From Pseudomonadota bacterium (GTDB lineage Bacteria > Pseudomonadota > Gammaproteobacteria > Burkholderiales > Rhodocyclaceae), in the NCBI GenBank assembly GCA_030917225.1, contig JAUPVD010000292.1, positions 1-6,026 of the forward strand: a stretch of DNA of 6,026 nt. The letters are read 5' to 3'. The position numbers and the translations under genes were made by a program. The notes below the pieces were generated by a model. It was not told the origin of the DNA. It worked only from the letters and a program-made list of their open reading frames with translations, and did not search any database. Below, in pieces: positions 1 through 5,185 of the stretch (the stretch's first letter is position 1; every line of letters begins with the position of its first letter).

Positions 1-63
1 CAGGATGGAAAAGGCTTGCCAGTTGCCAAAATCGGGATTGGCCACGCCATCAGACTGCATCAT
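1..63 (-). CDS. N-terminal 21 codons of an unidentified protein (runs off left edge)
   Basis: Only the beginning of this minus-strand gene is in the window, reading MMQSDGVANPDFGNWQAFSIL. The start is chosen at the first of two adjacent ATG codons (63 or 60). The same frame has a TGA four codons into a short upstream reading (the ATG at 81), so translation cannot begin further upstream. A GAAGGG ribosome-binding sequence at 74-79 sits 10 bases before the first ATG. A good sigma70-like promoter lies at 128-155 on the same strand. The ending FSIL would fit the first beta strand of a response-regulator receiver domain (usually followed by VVDDE), but that continuation is outside the window, so the family is a guess. 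The gene is divergent from the c-di-GMP operon. That it is a real gene start is fairly well supported; its function is unknown. Confidence 0.6.
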   Translation of the reverse strand, partial: MMQSDGVANPDFGNWQAFSIL

Positions 64-127
64 TGCTCACACGCCCTTCATGAAGAAATCGATATCGCCA
101 CTTCACTGCGGAAGCGCCCAACCCTGC

Positions 128-155
128 ATTAAAACAAATACCGATGCGCTCTCAA
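128..155 (-). promoter_or_regulatory. sigma70-type promoter for the left, minus-strand gene
   Basis: On the minus strand a -35 hexamer TTGAGA (150-155, 5 of 6 to consensus) is followed after 16 bases by a -10 hexamer TTTAAT (128-133, 5 of 6). Initiation would be near 121, giving a leader of about 57 bases before the ATG at 63. This is the best sigma70 match seen by eye in the intergenic region. Its -35 box overlaps the -35 element of the plus-strand FliA-like candidate. Confidence 0.5.
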
Positions 156-179
156 GTTGCCGGTGGTCGGTGCCGAAAA
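152..179 (+). promoter_or_regulatory. candidate FliA (sigma28) promoter for the c-di-GMP operon
   Basis: TCAAGTTG (152-159) is followed after 12 bases by GCCGAAAA (172-179). The known flagellar sigma consensus is roughly TAAAGTTT, 11 bases, GCCGATAA, so both elements match well (GCCGA plus A-rich tail, and AAGTT) with a spacer one base longer than ideal. The start would be near 187, leaving a leader of about 128 bases before the ATG at 315. A FliA link would suit c-di-GMP genes, because FliA controls phosphodiesterases such as PdeH in Escherichia coli. This is a by-eye match only. Confidence 0.3.
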
Positions 180-215
180 GAATCCATGCCATTCCAGAAA
201 CATTCAATTCACATT

Positions 216-244
216 TTGCGTTTGCGTTCTGGCAAACCTAAGAT
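216..244 (+). promoter_or_regulatory. weak sigma70 candidate promoter upstream of the HDOD gene
   Basis: TTGCGT (216-221, 3 of 6 to the -35 consensus) is separated by 17 bases from TAAGAT (239-244, 4 of 6 to the -10 consensus). Initiation near 251 would give a leader of about 64 bases containing the hairpin at 269-289. The match is weak, and it is offered only as an alternative to the FliA-like element. Confidence 0.2.
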
Positions 245-268
245 AACATCCTGCATAACTAGAAACGA

Positions 269-289
269 CGCGCCTTCCAGATTGGCGCG
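269..289 (+). other. GC-rich hairpin in the leader of the HDOD gene
   Basis: CGCGCC (269-274) and GGCGCG (284-289) form a six-base all-GC stem with a nine-base loop. The next bases are TAAAAC rather than a T run, so it does not look like an intrinsic terminator. It ends 13 bases before the GAGG ribosome-binding sequence (303-306). It could affect leader stability or translation, or be incidental. Confidence 0.3.
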
Positions 290-314
290 CTAAAACTGAA
301 CCGAGGATATCGCC

Positions 315-1517
315 ATGCAGGCGTACCACTTCTTCAGCCCGCTGCTCGCCACAAATCAGGCATGGGCAGCTTTTGGATGGCAGACTTTTTCTGACGCCGC
401 TCCTGAACTATGCAGTGCATTGGCAGCCGATGATGCCTGCGCACCGCTAAGCAAGCAACACCCGCTCTGGGTACCGTGCCTGCCTGACTGGCTCAGGAAA
501 AACGAGTTCCGCGAGTTTATTAAGAAACTGGGCCGCGACCAAGCGATTATCGCCTTTCCAGCGGGTACAGCATCGGTCAAGGAGCAGGAAACCGCCTGCC
601 AGCAATTGCGCCAGGAAGGTATCCATGTTGCGCTGGAGATTACCGACAGCAGCGTTCTCAAGGCACTGACCGTCACCAGCTTCGATCACCTGGCCTTCGA
701 CGCCGACCACGCCCGCAATGGCGTTCCGCTGCTCGATCTGATCAATGCCAACCAGTATGGCTACAAGCTGACAGCTACCGGCGTTCACACGCACGAACTT
801 TTCGATTGGGCAGTAGCCAAGCGCTTTTCGCTGCTGTCGAGCGAGTTTGTAGCAACTATCGACGCCAGAGCGCCGGTAGATGCTGATACAACGCGCCTCA
901 AGCTGCTCAAGCTGCTTAGCCTGGTTGTTCAGGATGCCGACACGCGCGAGATCGAAGAGATCTTTCGCCAGGAGCCAAAGCTTTCGTACAACCTGCTCCG
1001 TCTGGTGAATTCCGTAGCCGTTGGCCCGAAGACACCGATCACAGGCTTCAACCAGGCGATCACCGTACTCGGGCGGCGCCAACTGCAGCGCTGGCTGCAA
1101 TTGCTCATTTACGCCAACCAGTTTGGCCAGGCCGGCCAGCCGAATCCGCTGATGCAGCTGGCGGCTTCGCGGGGTCGCCAAATGGAACTGCTGAGCAAGG
1201 ACCTGCCTCCGATCCCGGATATTCAGGACACCGGCGACGCGGCCTTCATGACCGGCATCTTCTCGCTGCTCGACACACTGCTCCGTCTCCCCATGGCCGA
1301 GATTCTTGCCGCATTGCCGCTCGATCCCACCATTGGTGCCGCGCTTGCTGATCGCAACGGGCAACTCGGCCAGATGCTTGCTGCTGTGGTCTATGCCAGC
1401 GAAGGGAAGCATAAGGAAGCAGCCGAGGTTCTCACAGCACTGGGTGTCAGTCCGGAGAAGCATCTGGATGCACAGGTCGGCGCCTATATCTGGGCCAGCC
1501 GTATCGCACTCGAATGA
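315..1517 (+). CDS. HDOD-domain signalling protein with degenerate EAL-like N-terminus
   Basis: This 400-residue cytoplasmic protein belongs to the two-domain EAL-like/HDOD group (COG3434, YuxH-like), whose members are usually around 400 aa. Residues about 190-390 form the HDOD domain, recognisable from the stretch EPKLSYNLLRLVNS (220-233) and the following TVLGRRQLQRWLQLL (250-264). HDOD domains resemble HD-GYP phosphodiesterases but lack the metal-binding HD pair and are thought to act as regulatory or docking modules. Residues about 5-180 look like an eroded EAL domain. There is no EAL or DDFGTG motif, ATGVHT (154-159) stands where EGVET would be, and LLSSEF (173-178) where QGYxF would be, so phosphodiesterase activity is not expected. 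No signal peptide or membrane segment is seen. The start is supported by GAGG (303-306) eight bases before the ATG. Its stop overlaps the start of the next gene, so the two are almost certainly co-expressed and probably work in one pathway. Confidence 0.9.
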   Translation: MQAYHFFSPLLATNQAWAAFGWQTFSDAAPELCSALAADDACAPLSKQHPLWVPCLPDWLRKNEFREFIKKLGRDQAIIAFPAGTASVKEQETACQQLRQEGIHVALEITDSSVLKALTVTSFDHLAFDADHARNGVPLLDLINANQYGYKLTATGVHTHELFDWAVAKRFSLLSSEFVATIDARAPVDADTTRLKLLKLLSLVVQDADTREIEEIFRQEPKLSYNLLRLVNSVAVGPKTPITGFNQAITVLGRRQLQRWLQLLIYANQFGQAGQPNPLMQLAASRGRQMELLSKDLPPIPDIQDTGDAAFMTGIFSLLDTLLRLPMAEILAALPLDPTIGAALADRNGQLGQMLAAVVYASEGKHKEAAEVLTALGVSPEKHLDAQVGAYIWASRIALE

Positions 1518-4018
1518 CCGGTATGGCACCTGAACAGGGACGCACCCTTTACCCGGAATTCGATGCCGGGACAACCGAGTTTGAGCTGGCTGCCCAGTTG
1601 TACCACGCCATCTTTTTCCACGATGGCAACATTCCGATCGACGTTGTCCGCGGCCTTTGTTGCAATGCCCTGGAAAGCCCGGACGGCTGTTTCGTGATCG
1701 GCGAGGTACTGTCCGGCCAGGCCGCATGGGCAGAATTGCACGCGCAAACAAAAGCTTCTGGAACCCTCGCGGTGGGCACGCCACCGATGGGTGGATCGCA
1801 ACCCAATCGCCTCGGTTTCCCGCTGCTATACCGCGAGAAGATGCTCGGCTTCGTCGGCATCGCAAGCCGCCCGGGCGGCTACGATGCCCATGCCATGCGC
1901 CGCTTCGCCGACCTCGGCGCCCTGCTTGCTGCGATGCTCCATGCACGGGCCAGTTACGGTCAGCGCCTTGACGCCCTCGCTGTCAGCGAACGCGAGGTCC
2001 GGCGCCAGTCGCAGATTCTCAACCAGATCCACGACTCGGTCATCACCATGGATCTGCAGGGTTACATCACCGGCTGGAACGCTGGCGCAGAGCGCCTTTT
2101 TGGCTATGCCACCGAAGAAATCCTCGGCCGCAACATTCTGTTGCTTTACGCCGACGAAAACGAAGAGGCCGATAACTTCTTCAACGTTTTCCTCGAGAAC
2201 GGCAGCCGTGAAATGACAGTACGCCGGCGCAAGAAATCGGGAGACGTATTCTGGGCAAGTGTGTCGCTGTCCGTTTCGCACGATGAGTCCGGTGTTCCCA
2301 ACGGACTCATCGGCTACGTTGTCGACATCAGCGGCGAACAGGCGGCTGAAGAAAAACTCCGTCTGCACGCCCGCATCTTCGACTGCGCAGGAGAGGCCAT
2401 CCTTGTCACCGACGCAAATGAGCGGATCGTCTCGGTCAACCACTCGTTTTGCCATATTGCGGGTTTTACCGAGCAGGAAGTGCTCGGCACAACCCCGTCC
2501 ACCATGCAACTGGGTACCGAAAACGGGCGCTGGCAGGGCATTCAGGAAACCATCGCTCGCGAAGGGAAGTGGTCCGGTGAATTGCAGGCAACGCGCAAAG
2601 GGGGCGATACCTACCCGGCCTGGGCGTCGATCAGTTCGGTACACAACCAATCCGGGGCTTTGACCCACTACTGCTTTGTTTTTTCCGACATCACGGAGCG
2701 CAAAGCGGCTGAACAGCAGATCTACCGGCTGGCCTATTACGACACGCTGACGGACCTGCCGAATCGCTCCTTGCTCTACTCGCTGCTGGAACAGGCGATT
2801 TCCGAAGCGCATCGCAAGCATGAGCATGGCGCCCTGCTGTTCCTCGACCTCAACCGATTCAAGCACATCAACGATTCCTTCGGCCACTCGCCAGCCGACA
2901 CGCTACTGGCTGAAGTGGGGCGACGTCTGTCGACAACGCTGCGCAAGGAGGACGTGGTCTCCCGCCTGGGTGGCGACGAATTCGTGCTGGCGCTCTTTGA
3001 TATCAACCGCCGGGAAGATGCTGCAATCGTTGCCGGCAAGATACTTTCGGCACTCGCCGAACCTTTCTTCATCGAAGGCCATGAAATCCTGCTCTCGGCG
3101 AGTATCGGCATCAGCATATTCCCCGACGACGGACGCGACGCCGAAACACTGATCCGCAATGCCGATGTTGCCATGTATCGCGCAAAACAGCTCGGCGACA
3201 GCGGCTACCTGTATTACTCGCGCGAGATGAACCTGCGCTCGCTGGAACGCCTGAAAATGGAAGGCGGTTTGCGGCATGCGCTTGAACGCAGCGAGTTCAT
3301 GCTGCATTTCCAGCCACAACTCGATCTTGCCAGCAGTTGCATCATTGGTACCGAGGCATTGCTGCGCTGGGCTCCGCCCGGGCGCGACATGGTGTCGCCG
3401 GCGCAATTCATTCCGGTTGCCGAAGAAACCGGGTTGATCGTGCCGATCGGAGAATGGGTCATCGACGCCGCCTGCAAACAGTTGCGCGCCTGGCTGGATG
3501 CCGGACTGAATCCCGTGAAGGTGGCGGTGAACCTGTCGCCGCGTCAATTCAGCCAGAACCTGCCGCGCACTGTCATGCGCTACCTCAGGGAATACGGTAT
3601 CTCGCCCGATCTGCTTGAGGTCGAAATCACCGAAAGCATGCTCATGCACAACACCGATTCGGTTGTGGCGATGATGAAGGAATTCGCTGAGGCCGGCATC
3701 GTCATCTCGCTGGATGATTTCGGTACTGGCTACTCCAGTCTTTCCTACCTGAAGCGTTTCCCGATCGATACGCTGAAGATCGACCAGTCATTCGTACGGG
3801 GAATACCACAGGACGCCAACGACAGCGCCATTGCCACCGCCATCATCAGCATGGCCAAGGCGCTCAAGCTGCGGGTCATCGCGGAGGGTGTGGAAACAGA
3901 ATCCCAACTCGATTTTCTGAGATCTGCCGGCTGCGACGAAATCCAGGGTTACTGGTTCAGCAAGCCGGTACCCGCAGACGCGTTCGCCCAACTGCTGCGC
4001 GAAACGAATGGGGCCTGA
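1514..4018 (+). CDS. GAF-like/PAS/PAS/GGDEF/EAL dual diguanylate cyclase-phosphodiesterase
   Basis: This 834-residue soluble protein is built for making and degrading cyclic-di-GMP. The order is a GAF-like sensor (about 20-145, including FPLLYREKMLGFVGI at 102-116), PAS 1 (about 160-275), PAS 2 (about 282-395, ending in SDITERK), GGDEF (about 405-565) and EAL (about 580-830). The cyclase active site GGDEF is intact at 486-490. The inhibitory site RxxD (RKED, 477-480) lies exactly five residues before it. D445 in the LDLNRFK motif is present, but the usual GHxxGD reads GHSPAD (457-462). The EAL domain keeps EALLRW (614-619), NLSPRQF (673-679), EVEITES (702-708), DDFGTGYSS (734-742), KID (755-757), EGVET (791-795) and QGYWF (811-815), so phosphodiesterase activity is expected. 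No transmembrane segment is seen, so the signal is probably cytoplasmic; the ligand is unknown. The ATG lies in an ATGA overlap with the upstream stop and has no clear Shine-Dalgarno, which suggests translational coupling. An alternative ATG lies at 1523. Confidence 0.95.
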   Translation: MTGMAPEQGRTLYPEFDAGTTEFELAAQLYHAIFFHDGNIPIDVVRGLCCNALESPDGCFVIGEVLSGQAAWAELHAQTKASGTLAVGTPPMGGSQPNRLGFPLLYREKMLGFVGIASRPGGYDAHAMRRFADLGALLAAMLHARASYGQRLDALAVSEREVRRQSQILNQIHDSVITMDLQGYITGWNAGAERLFGYATEEILGRNILLLYADENEEADNFFNVFLENGSREMTVRRRKKSGDVFWASVSLSVSHDESGVPNGLIGYVVDISGEQAAEEKLRLHARIFDCAGEAILVTDANERIVSVNHSFCHIAGFTEQEVLGTTPSTMQLGTENGRWQGIQETIAREGKWSGELQATRKGGDTYPAWASISSVHNQSGALTHYCFVFSDITERKAAEQQIYRLAYYDTLTDLPNRSLLYSLLEQAISEAHRKHEHGALLFLDLNRFKHINDSFGHSPADTLLAEVGRRLSTTLRKEDVVSRLGGDEFVLALFDINRREDAAIVAGKILSALAEPFFIEGHEILLSASIGISIFPDDGRDAETLIRNADVAMYRAKQLGDSGYLYYSREMNLRSLERLKMEGGLRHALERSEFMLHFQPQLDLASSCIIGTEALLRWAPPGRDMVSPAQFIPVAEETGLIVPIGEWVIDAACKQLRAWLDAGLNPVKVAVNLSPRQFSQNLPRTVMRYLREYGISPDLLEVEITESMLMHNTDSVVAMMKEFAEAGIVISLDDFGTGYSSLSYLKRFPIDTLKIDQSFVRGIPQDANDSAIATAIISMAKALKLRVIAEGVETESQLDFLRSAGCDEIQGYWFSKPVPADAFAQLLRETNGA

Positions 4019-4034
4019 GCGGCAAAAGTAAAGA

Positions 4035-4066
4035 TCCCCTGGCAGCGCCGGGGGGCCTCTCTTTTC
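4035..4066 (+). terminator. probable bidirectional intrinsic terminator between convergent genes
   Basis: Bases 4035-4043 pair with 4047-4055 (core CCCC/GGGG and GGC/GCC, two T-G wobbles on the plus strand) around a three-base loop. On the plus strand the hairpin is followed by CCTCTCTTTTC, and on the minus strand by ATCTTTACTTTT. The hairpin lies between the stop of the GGDEF/EAL gene (4018) and the stop of the glyoxalase gene (4069), so it can serve both. The plus-strand T run begins a few bases late, and on the minus strand the two wobbles become A-C mismatches, so efficiency is uncertain. Confidence 0.55.
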
Positions 4067-4068
4067 TC

Positions 4069-4701
4069 CTAGCCGCCCAGGAACGGGTTGTATCGACGTT
4101 CTTCGCCAAAGTTCGACATCGGGCCGTGCCCCGGAAGAAATTCGACGTCATCGCCCAAAGGCAGCAGGCGATCACGGATGGACGCGATCAATGTCTGGTA
4201 GTCGCCCTTCGGGAAATCAGTGCGTCCGATCGACCCCTGAAACAGCACATCCCCGACGATCGCCAAGCGACTGGGTGCATGATAGAAGCAGACATGGCCA
4301 GGTGTATGGCCGGGGCAATGAATGACCTCCAGCGTCTCTTCGCCAACCGTCACCTGATCGCCATGGGCGAGCCAGCGGCCAGGTGTAAAGCTGCGCACCT
4401 GCGGGAATCCGAACATGCGGCTCTGCTCCGGCATGCCGTCGATCCAGAACTTGTCATCGATTCCCGGACCCTCGATCGGCAGTCCGTACTGCTCGGCCAG
4501 ATCGGCAACTGCCCCGGCATGGTCGATATGGCCGTGCGTTACCAGAATCTTCTCCAGCGTCAGATTTTCCTGCTCCAGCACACGTTGTATCAACGGCAGA
4601 TCCCCACCGGGATCAACCACGGCTGCGCGGCGAGTCTTTTCGCACCACAGGACTGTGGCATTCTGCTGGAATGGCGTGACAGGAATAACGGCGTATTTCA
4701 T
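4069..4701 (-). CDS. ycbL: YcbL-type glyoxalase II, metallo-beta-lactamase fold hydrolase
   Basis: This 210-residue cytosolic metal-dependent hydrolase of the glyoxalase II branch probably cleaves S-lactoylglutathione or a related thioester to the acid and free thiol, helping detoxify methylglyoxal. Numbering from MKYAVIPVTPFQQN, the metal-binding motif THGHIDHAG is at 55-63 (H56, H58, D60, H61). Further ligands are GH131-132 in CPGHTPGH, D151 in VGDVLFQG, and H192 in PGHGP. The ending RYNPFLGG and the short length, without the C-terminal helical domain of GloB, match the YcbL subfamily as known from Salmonella and Escherichia coli. The start is placed at the ATG at 4701 because family members begin MxYxIIPVTxFxQN. 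An in-frame GTG at 4740 would add 13 residues of no family character. No clear Shine-Dalgarno precedes the ATG. A long hairpin (4743-4769) lies just upstream. The gene is convergent with the c-di-GMP operon and may be co-transcribed with the small Cys-rich gene 85 bases upstream. Confidence 0.9.
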   Translation of the reverse strand: MKYAVIPVTPFQQNATVLWCEKTRRAAVVDPGGDLPLIQRVLEQENLTLEKILVTHGHIDHAGAVADLAEQYGLPIEGPGIDDKFWIDGMPEQSRMFGFPQVRSFTPGRWLAHGDQVTVGEETLEVIHCPGHTPGHVCFYHAPSRLAIVGDVLFQGSIGRTDFPKGDYQTLIASIRDRLLPLGDDVEFLPGHGPMSNFGEERRYNPFLGG

Positions 4702-4742
4702 GGTCGACACACGAAAATTCAGGACTCGCGATGATATCACCG

Positions 4743-4769
4743 GCTACTGGCGACGTTGTCGTCAGTAGC
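4743..4769 (-). repeat. 12-bp inverted repeat in the leader of the glyoxalase gene
   Basis: Bases 4743-4754 (GCTACTGGCGAC) and 4758-4769 (GTCGTCAGTAGC) form a 12-position stem with one imperfect pair (4750/4762) and a three-base loop. It lies between the stop of the small Cys-rich gene (4787) and the glyoxalase start (4701). On the minus-strand transcript the following bases are CGGTGATATC, with no T run, so it is not an obvious intrinsic terminator. It could be a processing or stability hairpin, a leader control element, or an operator. The imperfect pair would be G-U in a plus-strand RNA and A-C in a minus-strand RNA. Confidence 0.6.
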
Positions 4770-4786
4770 TTTCAGGCACCACGGTC

Positions 4787-4984
4787 CTAGTCGTTTTCGG
4801 GCTCGCAATCGCCTGCGATGCCTGCTGGCCGATAATGGTTGCAGTCAGGCACTCGATCTGCGCAGTGATATTCAAGGCGCATCATGCAAGCAATCACCGA
4901 TCCATCAAGGACAGCCGAGCGCGCCGCGTGGTGACAGTTGCCACAACGCCGTGGTAAACGGGATTCGGGTACGTCCTGATTCAT
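4787..4984 (-). CDS. small Cys-rich hypothetical protein, probable metal-binding (65 aa)
   Basis: The minus strand encodes a 65-residue protein beginning MNQDVPESRLPRRCGNC and ending CEPEND. I do not recognise a named family. It has six cysteines (14, 17, 33, 41, 48, 60) and four histidines (18, 19, 40, 50). CGNCHH (14-19), IAC (31-33), YHC (39-41) and PDCNHYRP (46-53) are spaced like a small zinc-ribbon or treble-clef type binding site. Function is unknown; a structural zinc or iron site is inference. No signal peptide or membrane segment is seen. The ATG at 4984 has no convincing Shine-Dalgarno; the frame is open further upstream but without a better start. Support for a real gene comes from the ordered Cys spacing, a free-standing location between two genes, a terminator upstream that isolates it from lpd, and a CRP-like site with a spaced -10 hexamer. 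The frame stays open back into the lpd region, so chance openness is the main alternative. Confidence 0.6.
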   Translation of the reverse strand: MNQDVPESRLPRRCGNCHHAARSAVLDGSVIACMMRLEYHCADRVPDCNHYRPAGIAGDCEPEND

Positions 4985-5027
4985 GCTTGGAAAAACGGCA
5001 ACAAGCCGCCGGTATCGGGGACGCGCA

Positions 5028-5033
5028 ATGTTA
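5028..5033 (-). promoter_or_regulatory. candidate -10 hexamer for the small Cys-rich gene
   Basis: On the minus strand TAACAT (4 of 6 to the -10 consensus) lies with its centre 33 bases downstream of the centre of the CRP-like palindrome. That is what a class II activator site near -42 would require. No good -35 hexamer is present, as is common for activator-dependent promoters. The start would be near 5021, giving a leader of about 37 bases before the ATG at 4984. Confidence 0.35.
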
Positions 5034-5055
5034 CCGGGGGCTGGCCAGAACCGGT

Positions 5056-5071
5056 TATGACTTAAGTCACA
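5056..5071 (-). promoter_or_regulatory. CRP/FNR-family-like operator
   Basis: On the minus strand the site reads TGTGA, six bases (CTTAAG), TCATA. This matches the CRP consensus TGTGA-N6-TCACA at 9 of 10 core positions. The central 12 bases, 5058-5069 (TGACTTAAGTCA), are a perfect palindrome, and the outer AA/TT bases extend it imperfectly. Read as an FNR-type site it would be GTGAC-N4-GTCAT, a poorer match to TTGAT-N4-ATCAA, so a CRP or Vfr-like regulator is favoured, though members of this superfamily cannot be separated by eye. It lies upstream of the small Cys-rich gene and just after the lpd terminator. Confidence 0.5.
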
Positions 5072-5098
5072 ATTCCGCCACAATTGATCGCGCCCCCC

Positions 5099-5128
5099 CA
5101 AAAGAAACGGGGCGCCGAAGCGCCCCGT
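5099..5128 (-). terminator. strong intrinsic terminator of the lpd gene
   Basis: On the minus strand a perfect nine-base stem (ACGGGGCGC / GCGCCCCGT, 5107-5115 with 5120-5128) with the stable tetraloop TTCG is followed immediately by TTCTTTT. It stands 53 bases after the lpd stop and should end that transcript. The genes at 4787-4984 and 4069-4701 therefore need their own promoter. Confidence 0.9.
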
Positions 5129-5157
5129 GTTCAAGTCTGCTTTACGCAGAATCAAAT

Positions 5158-5185
5158 CTGAAGTGGGGCTGTCGCCCCGCTTCAG
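5158..5185 (-). repeat. 12-bp inverted repeat spanning the lpd stop codon
   Basis: CTGAAG-T-GGGGC (5158-5169) and GCCCC-G-CTTCAG (5174-5185) form a 12-position stem with one imperfect pair and a four-base loop. The lpd TGA (5182-5184) is inside one arm. On the minus strand it is followed by ATTTGATTC, a weak tail. It may protect the mRNA 3' end, or act with the terminator 30 bases further on as a tandem terminator. Confidence 0.6.

Noticed and set aside
76..85. 10-bp palindrome CTTCATGAAG
   Set aside because: It overlaps the ribosome-binding site of the left gene, but it is short and matches no operator I know, so it is probably chance.
5..241. Plus-strand 78-codon open frame at the left edge
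   Set aside because: It opposes the convincing minus-strand gene start at 63, covers the promoter region, has no recognisable protein character and no good ribosome-binding site.
229..260. Possible sigma54 promoter around CTGGCAAACC
   Set aside because: There is a GG but no GC at the required spacing downstream.
447..1946. Long 499-codon open frame on the minus strand
   Set aside because: It lies antisense across the HDOD gene and the start of the GGDEF/EAL gene. The translation is Arg/Gln/Gly-rich low-character sequence, typical of GC-rich antisense openness, while the plus-strand frames match known families.
1826..2887. 353-codon minus-strand open frame
   Set aside because: It is antisense to the PAS and GGDEF coding region, with no domain visible in the translation.
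4126..4734. 202-codon plus-strand open frame
   Set aside because: It lies opposite the glyoxalase gene, whose minus-strand frame carries all metal-binding motifs.
4702..4740. GTG start for the glyoxalase gene adding 13 residues
   Set aside because: Family members start at the MKYAVIPVTPFQQN equivalent; the extra residues have no family match and the GTG has no better ribosome-binding site.
5093..5099. Run of seven C bases
   Set aside because: A short homopolymer next to the lpd terminator; no function is suggested, and it lies in non-coding sequence.
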